The position numbers and the translations under genes are program-made. A stretch of DNA of 64,000 nucleotides, taken from the NCBI GenBank assembly GCA_963801475.1, contig CAWDEX010000001.1:806001-870000 (forward strand), in the 5' to 3' direction. Origin of the DNA: DAOMFB01 sp963801475. GTDB lineage: Bacteria; Acidobacteriota; Thermoanaerobaculia; UBA5066. Below, one piece after another: positions 14,791 to 23,208 of this stretch (position 1 is the stretch's first letter; each line of letters begins with the position of its first letter). Below the pieces are notes generated by a model. It was not told the origin of the DNA. It did no database searches and worked only from the letters and a program-made list of their open reading frames with translations.

Positions 14791-16085
14791 CCGCGCCCCA
14801 GCCCCACGTAGTTCCAGCCGAGCTTCCTCATCTCGGCCGGCTCGTAGAGGTTCCTGAGGTCCACGAAGTTCTTCGCCTTCATCGTCCCCTCGAGCTTCGC
14901 GAGATCGAGCTTCCGGAACTGGTTCCAGTCGGTCGCCAGGACCAGCGCGTCGGCGCCGCGGACGCAGGCGTAGACCTCGTCGGCCAGCTCGAGGCCCGGC
15001 AGCTCCTTCCGGGCGTTTTCCATGGCCGCCGGGTCGTAGGCCACGACCGAGGCGCCCCGGGCGGCGAGGTCGCGGATCAGCTTCAGGCTGGCGCTCTCGC
15101 GGATGTCGTCGGTCTCGGGCTTGAAGGCGATGCCGAGGACGGCGACGCGCCTGCCGCGGACGTCCCCGCAGACTTTCTCGACCTTCTCGACCATCCGTGC
15201 CTTGACCGCGTCGTTCACCTCGAGGACGGTCTCCATGATCCGGAACGCGTAACCGTTCTTCCGCGCGAGGTCGACGACGGCAGAGGAGTCCTTCGGGAAG
15301 CAGGAGCCGCCGTAGCCCGGGCCCGGCAGGAGGAAGGCCGGGGCGATCCGCTTGTCCAGCCCCATGCCGCGGGCCACGTCCTTCACGTCGGCCCCCATCC
15401 GCTCGCACATGGCGGCGATCTCGTTGATGAAGGTGATCTTCAAGGCGAGGAAGCCGTTCGAGGCGTACTTGATCAGCTCGGCCGACTCGACGTCGGTCAC
15501 GACGAAGGGGACGCCCGCCACGATGAGAGGAGAGTAGACGTCCTTCACGATGGCGATCGCCTGCTCGTCGCGCGAGCCGACGACGACCCGGTCGGGGCGC
15601 ATGAAGTCCTCGATGGCCGATCCCTCCCGGAGGAACTCCGGGTTCGACACGACCGAGAACTTGTGGCCCCGCGGGTTCTTCCGGAGGATCTCCTCGATGT
15701 GAGCGCCGGTCCCCGTCGGCACGGTCGACTTCGTCACGACGACCTTGTAGCCGTTCATGTGGGAGGCGATCGACTCGGCGACCTCGAAAATGAAGGAGAG
15801 GTCGGGCGACCCGTCGTCCTTCGGCGGCGTCCCGACCGCGATGAAGATGACGAGGGCGCGCTCGACCGACTCCGCCAGCTCCGTCGTGAAGCGGAGCCGC
15901 CTGGCCTTCTCGTTCTTGTGGATGATCTCCTCGAGGCCCGGCTCGTAGATGGGGGAGACCCCGTTCTTCAGGAGGGCGATCTTGGCCTCGTCCTTGTCGA
16001 CGCACGTCACGTCCATGCCGAAGTCGGCCAGGCACGCCCCCGTGACGAGGCCCACGTAGCCCGTCCCGACCATGCAGATGTTCAT
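14787..16085 (-). CDS. ugd: UDP-glucose 6-dehydrogenase
   Basis: 432 residues; N-terminal NAD site GTGYVGLVTGACLADFG, the middle substrate/hinge segment, and the catalytic cysteine in GPGYGGSCFPKDSSAVV. It oxidises UDP-glucose to UDP-glucuronate using two NAD+. ATG 16083-16085 is preceded by AAGGAGAG. Its stop overlaps the start of uxs, so both enzymes are made together for the glucose, glucuronate and xylose nucleotide-sugar route. Length and motifs are standard for the family; nothing unusual is seen. Confidence 0.95.
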   Translation of the reverse strand: MNICMVGTGYVGLVTGACLADFGMDVTCVDKDEAKIALLKNGVSPIYEPGLEEIIHKNEKARRLRFTTELAESVERALVIFIAVGTPPKDDGSPDLSFIFEVAESIASHMNGYKVVVTKSTVPTGTGAHIEEILRKNPRGHKFSVVSNPEFLREGSAIEDFMRPDRVVVGSRDEQAIAIVKDVYSPLIVAGVPFVVTDVESAELIKYASNGFLALKITFINEIAAMCERMGADVKDVARGMGLDKRIAPAFLLPGPGYGGSCFPKDSSAVVDLARKNGYAFRIMETVLEVNDAVKARMVEKVEKVCGDVRGRRVAVLGIAFKPETDDIRESASLKLIRDLAARGASVVAYDPAAMENARKELPGLELADEVYACVRGADALVLATDWNQFRKLDLAKLEGTMKAKNFVDLRNLYEPAEMRKLGWNYVGLGRG

Positions 16086-16175
16086 TGGATCGTCTCTCCT
16101 TCGCCCGGCGGGACCGGGCGGGCGGGCGCAGTTTACCGTCGCGCCGCCGCCCGGGCGAGCGCCCGGCGAGCCGGA

Positions 16176-17186
16176 TCAGCCGCGGCGCTTCGGGTCGAAG
16201 GGGCGGCGGAAGAGGCCGAAGAGCTCCCGCCGGGAAAGGGGAGGGGCCGGCGCCGCCGGGACGGCGGGAGGCACCGGTGCGCCGGGGACCGCGCCGCTCC
16301 CGCGGCGCGCCGTCACGAGGGACGCGACGAGGGTCCCCACCGTGTGAGCGGGTGTCCAGCCGAGCGTCTCCCGCGCGGCGGAAAGCCGGGCGGGGCGCCG
16401 GGGCCGGAGACGGCCCGGTGGCGCCGTGACCGTCAGGCGCAGCTCCTTTCCGGCCTCGCGCGCGAGGAGCGCGAGGAGCGTGCGCGGGTTGACGAGGAGC
16501 CCGCCGCCGAGGTTGAGAGCGCGGCCGAGGGGGCGGCGCGCAAGGGCGAGGAGGGCGCCGCGGACGACGTCGTCGACGTGGACCACGTCGCGCCAGCCCG
16601 ACTCCTCGTAGAAGACCGTCTCCCCGCAGAGGATCGCCTCGAGCGCCTCCGACGGAAACCGGCGCGGCGGAAACATGGGGCCCAGGACGTCGAAGACGCG
16701 AAGACAGACGAAGGGGAGACCCAGTTCCGAGAGGAGGCGCTCCTCTTCCAGCTTCGCCGCGAGCAAAGGGTCGCCGCCGGCGTCGAGCGGTTCGTCTTCC
16801 CCGGCCGGACGTTCCGGAGTCGGCCCCGGGGCGTACAAGCTGCCGTCCGAGAGGTGAAGGAAGAGGCCGGTCCCGGCCGTCCGGGCCGCGAACATCAGGG
16901 GCCCGGCCCCGACGCCCGACGGGTCGAAGAGGGCGGCGTTGACGACGGCCGCGGGCCGGTGCCGGGCGAAGAGGTCGGCGAGCGCGGCGGCGTCCGTCAG
17001 GTCGACGCGCTCGACGGTGGCGCGCGGGTCCCGTTCGAACGTCTCCGCCCGCCACTCCTTCACCGTCCGGCCGTCGCCGCCGTCGTCGAAGCGATCGGCG
17101 ACGACGATCTGGTCCGACCCGTCGAGCAGGCCCTTCCCGAGGGCGGCGCCGAGGAGGCCGGCGCCTCCGGCCACGAGGACCCGCAT
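16176..17186 (-). CDS. NAD(P)-binding epimerase/dehydratase-like protein with degenerate active site
   Basis: 336 residues of the extended SDR fold: GGAGLLGAALG (G7, G10, G13) and a strand LFLHLSDGSLYAPG holding the serine. The catalytic YxxxK is LLAAK (L141...K145): the tyrosine is replaced by leucine while lysine stays. The C-terminal ~45 residues are Pro/Ala-rich and end in a basic RRELFGLFRRPFDPKRRG tail. It starts 4 bases after mlaD ends. Without the tyrosine it may bind a sugar nucleotide or cofactor rather than react; alternatively it uses another acid. It might have been annotated as a sugar epimerase by fold alone. Confidence 0.75.
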   Translation of the reverse strand: MRVLVAGGAGLLGAALGKGLLDGSDQIVVADRFDDGGDGRTVKEWRAETFERDPRATVERVDLTDAAALADLFARHRPAAVVNAALFDPSGVGAGPLMFAARTAGTGLFLHLSDGSLYAPGPTPERPAGEDEPLDAGGDPLLAAKLEEERLLSELGLPFVCLRVFDVLGPMFPPRRFPSEALEAILCGETVFYEESGWRDVVHVDDVVRGALLALARRPLGRALNLGGGLLVNPRTLLALLAREAGKELRLTVTAPPGRLRPRRPARLSAARETLGWTPAHTVGTLVASLVTARRGSGAVPGAPVPPAVPAAPAPPLSRRELFGLFRRPFDPKRRG

Positions 17187-17190
17187 CGTC

Positions 17191-18414
17191 TCAGCCGGCC
17201 GGCGTCGGGGCGGTCGCGGGCCCGGCGGGCGGCGACGTCGGGGCCGGAAGCGGGGGCTTCGCCTCCTCCGCGGCCTTCGTCTCGTGGTAGCGCTTCTCGA
17301 TTCCCGCCTTCTGCCGGTCGCGGACGAGCCACCTCAGGAACTTCGACTCGTTCACGCCCACCAGGACGTCGTTGATCGCGTCGTAGACGGCCGGGTCGGC
17401 GATCAGCCTTCCGGCGGTGCCGTCCGTGGAGTCCAGCTTCGCGGCCACGTTCGCGAGGTGCGCCGAGAGCTTCTTCAGGTCGCCCAGGAACTCCTTCGAG
17501 AACTCCTCGTCGCGGACGAGCCGCGGGATCGCTCCCTGGCCCGACGCGAGGTCCTTCGAGAAGGCGGCGAGCGCGTCGGCCGTCGTCTTCACCGAGTCGA
17601 CCATGGCGAAGAACTTCTTCTTCCCCTCGGGGTCGGAGAGAAGCGCCGGGACGATCCCCTCGCCGCTCGTCGTTCCCTTCTCGACGGCCTGGGCGATCCG
17701 GTTCACGGAGGCCACGGCGGAGCGGAGCTCGCGGTCGACCTCGTTCGCGAGGCTCTCGTCCCGGAGGAGCCGGCCGGCCAGCCCCTTCCCCTCCCGGATC
17801 TCCTTCAGGACGAGGTTGGCCGAGTCGATCGTCTCGCGGAGCGACTTTCCGAGCGCCTTTCCCTGCGCGCTCTCCGAGGTCATCTCCCCGAGGAACCCTT
17901 CCCCCTTCTCGGTCCGCCCGAGGATGTTGCGGAGCGACTTCGAGATGGCGAGGACGTTCTCCACGAGGTCGCCGCCCGAGGCGAGGATCTTGTCCAGCTC
18001 GGCGCTCCGGATCGCCCTGATCTCCGAGTCGGGGGGGAGGTCGGGCTGGTCGGGCGAGCCGGGCGAGAGCTCGAGGTACTTGTCGCCGAGGAGGCCGATC
18101 GTCCGGATCTCCACCTTGCTGTCGGCCTTGATGAGGTGCTGGTAGCGTCGCTCGATGTCGAAATAGATCGTCAGGTCCTGCCCCGGCTTCTTCGGCACCT
18201 CGATGTCGTGGACGGCGCCGACGACGACCCCCGTCAGCCGCACCTGGTTCCCGGCGACGACCCCCTGCGAATTCGGGAAGCGGGCGTAGTAGGTCGATCG
18301 GGCGATGAAGAAGCCGCGCTTGCCGCCGATCGTCAGGATGGCCCCGGCGAAGAGGATGAGCGCGGCGAAGACGATGATCCCGACGCGGGACCGGGTGCGG
18401 GCGTCAGCCCTCAT
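17191..18414 (-). CDS. mlaD: MlaD/MCE-family lipid-transport substrate-binding protein
   Basis: 407 residues: an N-terminal transmembrane helix (RVGIIVFAALILFAGAILTI), an MCE domain at about 37-115 (YYARFPNSQGVVAGNQVRLTGVVVG, with the pore-loop region IRTIGLLGDKYLEL), then a long helical region (EFSKEFLGDLKKLSAHLANVAAKLD) and a Pro-rich tail. MCE hexamers form a hydrophobic tunnel for phospholipids between inner membrane and periplasm. The start overlaps the mlaF end by 11 bases, so the order mlaE-mlaF-mlaD is a standard Mla transporter. The extended helical tail is longer than in E. coli MlaD (about 183 residues), as in PqiB/Mce-type proteins. Confidence 0.9.
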   Translation of the reverse strand: MRADARTRSRVGIIVFAALILFAGAILTIGGKRGFFIARSTYYARFPNSQGVVAGNQVRLTGVVVGAVHDIEVPKKPGQDLTIYFDIERRYQHLIKADSKVEIRTIGLLGDKYLELSPGSPDQPDLPPDSEIRAIRSAELDKILASGGDLVENVLAISKSLRNILGRTEKGEGFLGEMTSESAQGKALGKSLRETIDSANLVLKEIREGKGLAGRLLRDESLANEVDRELRSAVASVNRIAQAVEKGTTSGEGIVPALLSDPEGKKKFFAMVDSVKTTADALAAFSKDLASGQGAIPRLVRDEEFSKEFLGDLKKLSAHLANVAAKLDSTDGTAGRLIADPAVYDAINDVLVGVNESKFLRWLVRDRQKAGIEKRYHETKAAEEAKPPLPAPTSPPAGPATAPTPAG

Positions 18415-19195
18415 TGACGATCTCCTCGGCGGCGAGGAAGGCCCGGAGGTCGGCGACCTCCGAGGTCTTCGCCTCGTCGGGCGTGCCGATGAAGGCGAAA
18501 CGCCCGTTCTTCAGGAAGGCGATCCGGTCGGCGACGAAGAGCGCCGACGTGATGTCGTGGGTCACGACGACGGACGTCGTCTTGAGGCGGCTGTTGAGGT
18601 CGGCGATGAGCCGGTTGATCGTCATGGCGGTGACCGGGTCGAGCCCGGTCGTCGGCTCGTCGTAGAGGAGGACGTCGGGCTTCAGGGACACGGTACGCGC
18701 CAGCGAGACCCGCTTCTTCATGCCGCCCGAGAGGGACGAGGGGAGGAGGCGCGCCACGTCCCGCCCGAGGTTCACGTAGCCGAGGACCTCGTAGACCCGC
18801 TCGGCCACCTTCTCCTCGGACAGGTCGGGCTTGTGCTCCCGGAGGGCGAAGGCCACGTTCTCGAAGACCGTCATCGAATCGAAGAGGGCGCCCCCCTGGA
18901 AGAGCATCCCCACCTTGCGGCGCACCGGGCCGAGCTCCTCCTCGTCGAATCGGGAGATGTCGACGCCGTCCACGAGGACCTGCCCCTCGTCGGGGTGGTC
19001 GAGTCCGTTCATCTGCCGGAGGGAGACCGACTTGCCCGACCCGGAGCCGCCGAGGATGACGAGGACCTCCCCCCGGCGGACCACGAGGTCGACGCGGTCG
19101 AGGACCTTCTTCGACCCGAACGTCTTCGAGACGCCCCGGAACTCGACGACCGGCAGCGTCCCGTCGCGCTCCAGGTCCTCGCGGAGGACACGCAT
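18404..19195 (-). CDS. mlaF: MlaF-type ABC transporter ATPase
   Basis: 263 residues with Walker A GGSGSGKS, signature LSGGMKKRVSLARTVSLKP, Walker B DVLLYDEPTTGLDP and H-loop VVTHDITSAL; the SGGM signature is characteristic of MlaF/Ttg2A. It powers the MlaE permease. I start at ATG 19193-19195, 20 bases after the mlaE stop; a TTG at 19217-19219 would give a TTGA overlap and 8 more residues and cannot be excluded. Confidence 0.93.
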   Translation of the reverse strand: MRVLREDLERDGTLPVVEFRGVSKTFGSKKVLDRVDLVVRRGEVLVILGGSGSGKSVSLRQMNGLDHPDEGQVLVDGVDISRFDEEELGPVRRKVGMLFQGGALFDSMTVFENVAFALREHKPDLSEEKVAERVYEVLGYVNLGRDVARLLPSSLSGGMKKRVSLARTVSLKPDVLLYDEPTTGLDPVTAMTINRLIADLNSRLKTTSVVVTHDITSALFVADRIAFLKNGRFAFIGTPDEAKTSEVADLRAFLAAEEIVNEG

Positions 19196-19215
19196 GACGA
19201 GGGTCTCTGAGATCG

Positions 19216-20049
19216 TCAATTGAGACCCCACGGGAGAGAGAGGAAGATCTTCGTCAGGAAGAAGTCGGTCGCGAGGACGGAAATGGAGGCGATGACGACG
19301 GAGATCGTGGTCGCCCGGCCGACCCCGTCGGCGCCCCCCGTGGCGTTGAGGCCGTTGTAACAGCCGATCATCGCGATCTCGAAGCCGAAGAAGGGCGTCT
19401 TGAAGAGGCCGTGGAGGATGTCGTTGGACCTCAGGGTCTGCGTCACGGTGGAGAGGTAGAAGCTGGCGCCGATCTTCACCTCGACGACCGCGATGAAGAG
19501 GCCGCCCACCACCCCGAGGAAGTCGGTCATGATCGTCAGGAGGGGGAGCATCGCGGTCACCGCGACGACGCGCGGAAGGACGAGCTTCCGGACGGGGGAG
19601 GCGCCGAGGGCCCGGAGGGCGTCCACCTGCTCCGTGACGGCCATGGTCCCCAGCTCGGCGGTGATTCCGGCGCCGCAGCGCGCGGCGACCATGAGGGCCG
19701 TCAGGACGGGCCCCAGCTCGCGGCAGACCGAGAGGACGACGACGCGCCCCACGAAGAGCTTCCCGCCGAACTGCGACAGGGCGTAGGCCGTCTGGAGCGC
19801 GAGGACCATCCCGGTGAAGAGGGCCGTGAGGTTCGTGATGGCGATGGACTGCACCCCGAGGGCGTCCATCTGCCGGAGGATCTCGCCCGTCTCCCATTTC
19901 CAGCGCATTGCCCGGAAGAGCTGCATCCCCATGAGGCCGATGCCTCCGAGGTGCTGCGTCACGCGAAGGAACCAGCGGCGAAGCCGCGGAAGCTTCCAGA
20001 AGGGCTCCTTCGCGATGAGGATGGAGGTCGTGGACGAGCTCGGCTCCAC
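19216..20049 (-). CDS. mlaE: MlaE-type ABC transporter permease
   Basis: 277 residues, about five to six membrane segments, with the family core (FSALMTG-like LTALFTGMVLALQTAYAL, GAGITAELGTMAVTEQVDALRALG, PVRKLVLPRVVAV). The latter resembles the cytoplasmic coupling helix of MlaE. It moves phospholipid across the inner membrane with MlaF and MlaD. The GTG start (20047-20049) has no ribosome site, and a -10 TAGAAT sits 6 bases upstream, so a leaderless transcript is likely. It leads the operon mlaE-mlaF-mlaD-epimerase. Confidence 0.93.
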   Translation of the reverse strand: MEPSSSTTSILIAKEPFWKLPRLRRWFLRVTQHLGGIGLMGMQLFRAMRWKWETGEILRQMDALGVQSIAITNLTALFTGMVLALQTAYALSQFGGKLFVGRVVVLSVCRELGPVLTALMVAARCGAGITAELGTMAVTEQVDALRALGASPVRKLVLPRVVAVTAMLPLLTIMTDFLGVVGGLFIAVVEVKIGASFYLSTVTQTLRSNDILHGLFKTPFFGFEIAMIGCYNGLNATGGADGVGRATTISVVIASISVLATDFFLTKIFLSLPWGLN

Positions 20050-20101
20050 GCGCGGATTCTACGGGTCGGCCTCCTTTCGCCCGGTAAACTGGCCTGCGGT
20101 G
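20049..20101. promoter_or_regulatory. 49-bp divergent intergenic region with two near-leaderless promoters
   Basis: For mlaE (minus), -10 TAGAAT occupies 20061-20056 with six bases to the GTG. For the acyltransferase (plus), TAAACT occupies 20085-20090 with eight bases to the GTG at 20099. Neither start has a Shine-Dalgarno at useful spacing, and no clear -35 boxes are seen. Both transcripts would begin within a few bases of their start codons. Confidence 0.5.
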
Positions 20102-20821
20102 ACGCGCCGGGACGAGAGGGACCTTTTCGCGACGATCTGGGGCTGGTTGGTCATCGTCACGACGACTGTCGTCTTCGGGACGCTGGCCCTCCTCACCTCG
20201 TGGGTGCCGCCGCGCGGCCGGCTCTTCCTCTTCTGGGCGCGGGCGTGGTCCCGGGCGCTCCTCGTCCTCTGCGGGATTCCGTCCCGGATCGAGGTGTCCG
20301 GGGGGGCGGCGGCCGTTCCCCAGGCCGTCTTCATGTCGAACCACGAGTCGCTCGTCGACATCCCGCTCCTCTTCGTCGGGATCCGGCAGGACGTCCGGTT
20401 CCTCGCCAAGCGCGTCCTCTTCTTCGTCCCGTTTCTGGGCTGGTCGATGTGGGCGGCGGGCTTCGTCCCGGTGGACCGCCGGCGAACCGAGAAGGCCTCC
20501 GACGTCTTCATCACGCTCGAAAAGCGCGTGAAGGCCGGCAACTCGATCCTGGTCTTTCCCGAAGGGACGCGGTCCCGCTCCGGCGGGCTGCAGTCCTTCA
20601 AGAGATCCGGCTTCCTCCTGGCCCTCCGGACGGGCCTGCCGATCGTCCCGGTCGCCGTCTCGGGCGCTCGGAACGTCGTCGGCGCCGACTCGCTCTGGAT
20701 CCGCCGCGTGCCCGTCGTCATCCGGTTCGGCGAGCCGATCCCGACTGCCGGGATGGGAATCGGAGACCAGAAGGCCCTGATGGAGCGGGTGCGGGCGGAG
20801 ATCCTGCGATTACATCTGTAA
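20099..20821 (+). CDS. plsC: 1-acyl-sn-glycerol-3-phosphate acyltransferase
   Basis: 240 residues from GTG 20099. The catalytic NHxxxxD is SNHESLVDIP, and the acceptor-binding block is FPEGTRSRSGG, both canonical. One or two N-terminal hydrophobic helices (FATIWGWLVIVTTTVVFGTLALL) anchor it to the inner membrane. It would acylate lysophosphatidate to phosphatidate. It is divergent from mlaE, which also handles phospholipids, so both may share control from the 49-base region between them. In-frame sequence upstream of the GTG lies within mlaE and is not used. Confidence 0.9.
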   Translation: MTRRDERDLFATIWGWLVIVTTTVVFGTLALLTSWVPPRGRLFLFWARAWSRALLVLCGIPSRIEVSGGAAAVPQAVFMSNHESLVDIPLLFVGIRQDVRFLAKRVLFFVPFLGWSMWAAGFVPVDRRRTEKASDVFITLEKRVKAGNSILVFPEGTRSRSGGLQSFKRSGFLLALRTGLPIVPVAVSGARNVVGADSLWIRRVPVVIRFGEPIPTAGMGIGDQKALMERVRAEILRLHL

Positions 20822-20845
20822 GATCCCCGCCTTCGGAGGACGTGC

Positions 20846-21907
20846 GTGACCCACCCGACCCTGAACGAAGAGACCGCCCTCGAGGCGCTCAAGGCGATCA
20901 AGTACCCCGGCTTCTCCCGCGACATCGTGTCGTTCGGGTTCGTGAAGGACCTCGCGGTGGGGGGCGGGAACGTCTCGTTCCGCCTCGCCCTCACGGCCGA
21001 CGCGCCCGCCGTGGCCGAGCAGATCCGCTCCGAGTGCGAGGCGGCCCTCCGGAGGCTCCCCGGCGTGGCGAGCGTGACGATCTCGGTCCAGGCCGCGCCC
21101 CCCCGCCCGCCGGTCATGGCCGCCGGCGGCCCGCCGGAGGCCGCGCTTCTGCCCGGGACGCGCTTCACGATCGCCGTTGCTTCGGGGAAGGGAGGCGTCG
21201 GGAAGTCGACGGTCGCCGCGAACCTCGCCCTCGCCCTGGCGAAGAGCGGGCACGACGTGGGGCTTCTCGACCTCGACATCTACGGGCCGTCGCAGCAGAT
21301 GATGATGGGGATCTCCACGCGCCCCTTCGTGAACGACGAGGAGAAGATCCTCCCGATCGTGAAGCACGGCGTCCGCGTCATGTCGATCGGCTTCCTGATG
21401 GACGTCGACACGCCGGTCATCTGGCGCGGGCCGATGATCTACAAGGCGGTCGAGCAGTTCCTCGGCGACGTGGCGTGGGGACAGCAGGACTTCCTCGTGA
21501 TCGACCTCCCGCCGGGAACCGGCGACGCCCAGCTGACGCTGACGCAGAAGGTGGCCCTCACGGGAGCGGTCATCGTCACGACACCGCAGGACGTGGCCCT
21601 CATCGACGCGCGGAAGGGGCTGGCGATGTTCCAGAAGGTGAACGTCGACGTCCTCGGCGTCGTCGAGAACATGAGCTACTACGAGTGCCCGAAGTGCGGG
21701 AACCGCGAAGAGATCTTCAAGCACGGAGGGGGGAAGAAGACGGCTGACGAGCTCGGGGTTCCCTTCCTCGGCGAGATCCCGCTCGATCCCCGCGTGGCGG
21801 CGCAGGGCGATGCCGGCACGCCGATCGTCGTCGCCGACCCCCACTCCGTCGTCTCGAAGGCCTTCTTCCGCCTCGCCGCGCAGGTCGCGAAGGCCGTCGG
21901 GGCGTGA
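20846..21907 (+). CDS. apbC: Mrp/ApbC (Nbp35-type) Fe-S cluster carrier ATPase
   Basis: 353 residues. N-terminal MIP18/DUF59 domain (about 1-80: LNEETALEALKAIKYPGFSR), then a deviant-Walker P-loop ATPase with SGKGGVGKSTVAANLA (about 112-127) and the cluster-binding CxxC in YYECPKCGNREEIF. It carries [4Fe-4S] clusters to target proteins in the cytoplasm. GTG 20846 follows GGAGG at 20836-20840 at suitable spacing and is 24 bases after plsC. A decayed copy of its 3' end lies at about 22965-23070. Confidence 0.93.
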   Translation: MTHPTLNEETALEALKAIKYPGFSRDIVSFGFVKDLAVGGGNVSFRLALTADAPAVAEQIRSECEAALRRLPGVASVTISVQAAPPRPPVMAAGGPPEAALLPGTRFTIAVASGKGGVGKSTVAANLALALAKSGHDVGLLDLDIYGPSQQMMMGISTRPFVNDEEKILPIVKHGVRVMSIGFLMDVDTPVIWRGPMIYKAVEQFLGDVAWGQQDFLVIDLPPGTGDAQLTLTQKVALTGAVIVTTPQDVALIDARKGLAMFQKVNVDVLGVVENMSYYECPKCGNREEIFKHGGGKKTADELGVPFLGEIPLDPRVAAQGDAGTPIVVADPHSVVSKAFFRLAAQVAKAVGA

Positions 21908-21914
21908 GAGGCCG

Positions 21915-22631
21915 TTACAGGCTCGCCGCCTCGGCCCGAAGCCTGATGGCCCGGAGCCACATGCGCCGGATGAAGGCGCTTCCCGGGTAGATGACCCGCC
22001 AGTAGACGGCGAAGCGGCGCCGCGTGTCGGGGTCGGTCGCGTGGACCCGGGTCTCCGTCGTCAGGAGGCAGGCGTCCCCCCCTCGGTCCTCGACCAGGAA
22101 GTTCATCGTCGCCTTGGCGAAGCCGGGCGATTCGAGGGCGCGAAACCGCTCCGGAGTCGGCGTCGCGCCGTAACGAACGTCTTTCGGCGCGAGGACGACC
22201 GTTCCGACGACGATCTCGCGCCCCGGCTCCTCGGCCAGGAGAACGAAGGACGTCCGCGTGGCCACCTCGAGGAGGGGGAGACCTTCCGGGGCGTTCAGGA
22301 TGCCCTCGGGGCCCCCCCGGCCCAGCCGCCGGATCCACGTCAGGGCCCGGAAGTAGGAGATCTCGTCGGCCGTCACGCTCTTGACGGCTTCCCAGACGAG
22401 TTCCTTTGGCGCCTCGACGCGAACGGTATGTCGCTCGCTGAACTCGAAGTCGGGGGAGAAATCGTCGAGGCGTGTCCGGGGCTCCTCGATCCGACGTTCA
22501 TCCGGTGGCCTCAGGATCGCCACGGTCGAGAGCACGAGACCGACTGCGAACAGAGCCCCGGCCGTCGTCCGGGTGCGGACTCCGGGAAGCCCGAGAGACC
22601 TGACGAGGAGCGTGATTCCGGCGAGCGCCAC
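21915..22631 (-). CDS. SRPBCC-fold hypothetical membrane-anchored protein
   Basis: About 238 residues from GTG 22629-22631. One or two N-terminal hydrophobic helices precede a polyketide-cyclase/START-like (SRPBCC) domain: FSERHTVRVEAPKELVWEAVKSV, then EEPGREIVVGTVVLAP and DACLLTTETRVHATDPDTRRRF. Such domains hold hydrophobic ligands; none is identified. The reading frame stays open and hydrophobic for about 24 codons upstream (WGILPAALFYLGLIV), with GGAGG placed before an ATT codon, so the true start may be a rare ATT and the first helix complete. It is convergent with apbC (7-base gap). Confidence 0.62.
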   Translation of the reverse strand: MALAGITLLVRSLGLPGVRTRTTAGALFAVGLVLSTVAILRPPDERRIEEPRTRLDDFSPDFEFSERHTVRVEAPKELVWEAVKSVTADEISYFRALTWIRRLGRGGPEGILNAPEGLPLLEVATRTSFVLLAEEPGREIVVGTVVLAPKDVRYGATPTPERFRALESPGFAKATMNFLVEDRGGDACLLTTETRVHATDPDTRRRFAVYWRVIYPGSAFIRRMWLRAIRLRAEAASL

Positions 22632-22725
22632 GATCAGGCCGAGATAGAAGAGAGCGGCAGGGAGAATTCCCCATTCCTCCGTCGGCGAAGTGTAGGCTCA
22701 ACGCCACGCTTGGAGGAGGAATCGC

Positions 22726-22932
22726 ATGCCAGGGACCTACAAGAAGATCGAAGTCGTCGGAACGTCGTCCGTCAGCTTTGCCGAGGCGGTGAAGTCGGCC
22801 GTCCAGCAGGCATCGAAGAGCGTCCGCCACATGGACTGGTTCGAGGTCGTGGAGATGCGGGGCCGCATCAAGGAGGGCGAGGTGACCGAGTTCCAGGCGA
22901 CGCTCCGGATCGGCTTCAAGCTGGAGGGCTGA
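22726..22932 (+). CDS. Dodecin (flavin-binding dodecamer subunit)
   Basis: 68 residues with the full dodecin pattern: YKKIEVVGTSSVSFAEAV, KSVRHMDWFEVVEMRG (W38 stacks with flavin) and a closing strand FQATLRIGFKLEG. Dodecins assemble as hollow twelve-mers that store FMN/riboflavin. GGAGGAGG lies just upstream of the ATG. It is divergent from the SRPBCC gene (94-base gap) and stands alone. Confidence 0.95.
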   Translation: MPGTYKKIEVVGTSSVSFAEAVKSAVQQASKSVRHMDWFEVVEMRGRIKEGEVTEFQATLRIGFKLEG

Positions 22933-22964
22933 ACGGTCCCGGGCGGGGTCGCCCGGCCTGGCGC

Positions 22965-23070
22965 CCGGATCGGTACGGCTCCCGTCGGTCGTCGTGATCG
23001 ACCCGGAGTCTGTCGCCTCGAGGCCTTCGTCCGTCTCGCCGGCCGGGTCGCGAAGGCCGTCAGGGCGTGA
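22965..23070 (+). pseudogene. Decayed duplicate of the apbC/mrp 3' end
   Basis: The stretch ending ...GTCGCGAAGGCCGTCAGGGC then TGA (23070) matches the last ~100 bases of apbC (about 21803-21907), which end GTCGCGAAGGCCGTCGGGGC then TGA. Alignment continues upstream through GTCGTCGTGATCGACCC versus GTCGTCGCCGACCC, with a one-base deletion (CTCGAGGCC versus CTCGAAGGCC) that breaks the frame. It is a non-coding remnant of an mrp paralogue or a local duplication, placed just after dodecin. Confidence 0.6.
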
Positions 23071-23208
23071 CCCGGTAGATACTCCGGAATTGAGACCCGT
23101 TCGCAACCTTGCCTTCAGGATCCGTGCGGCGCGGCGTGAAGAGAAGACTGCTTCTTCCGGGGAGTTCTTATCTTCGAAACCGCGCGACCGCACCTCTCGA
23201 AGCCGGCC

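Noticed and set aside
19209..19230. CAATTGAGACCCC resembles a RAYT element end; a similar AATTGAGACCC is at 23088
   Set aside because: Both lack the CAGG/CCTG part of the element end, and the first overlaps the mlaE stop codon; too short to call a solo end.
22933..23208. A possible small gene or RNA between dodecin and the SpoIIE gene
   Set aside because: The only recognisable content is the mrp 3' relic; no start/ribosome site or tRNA-like fold was found.
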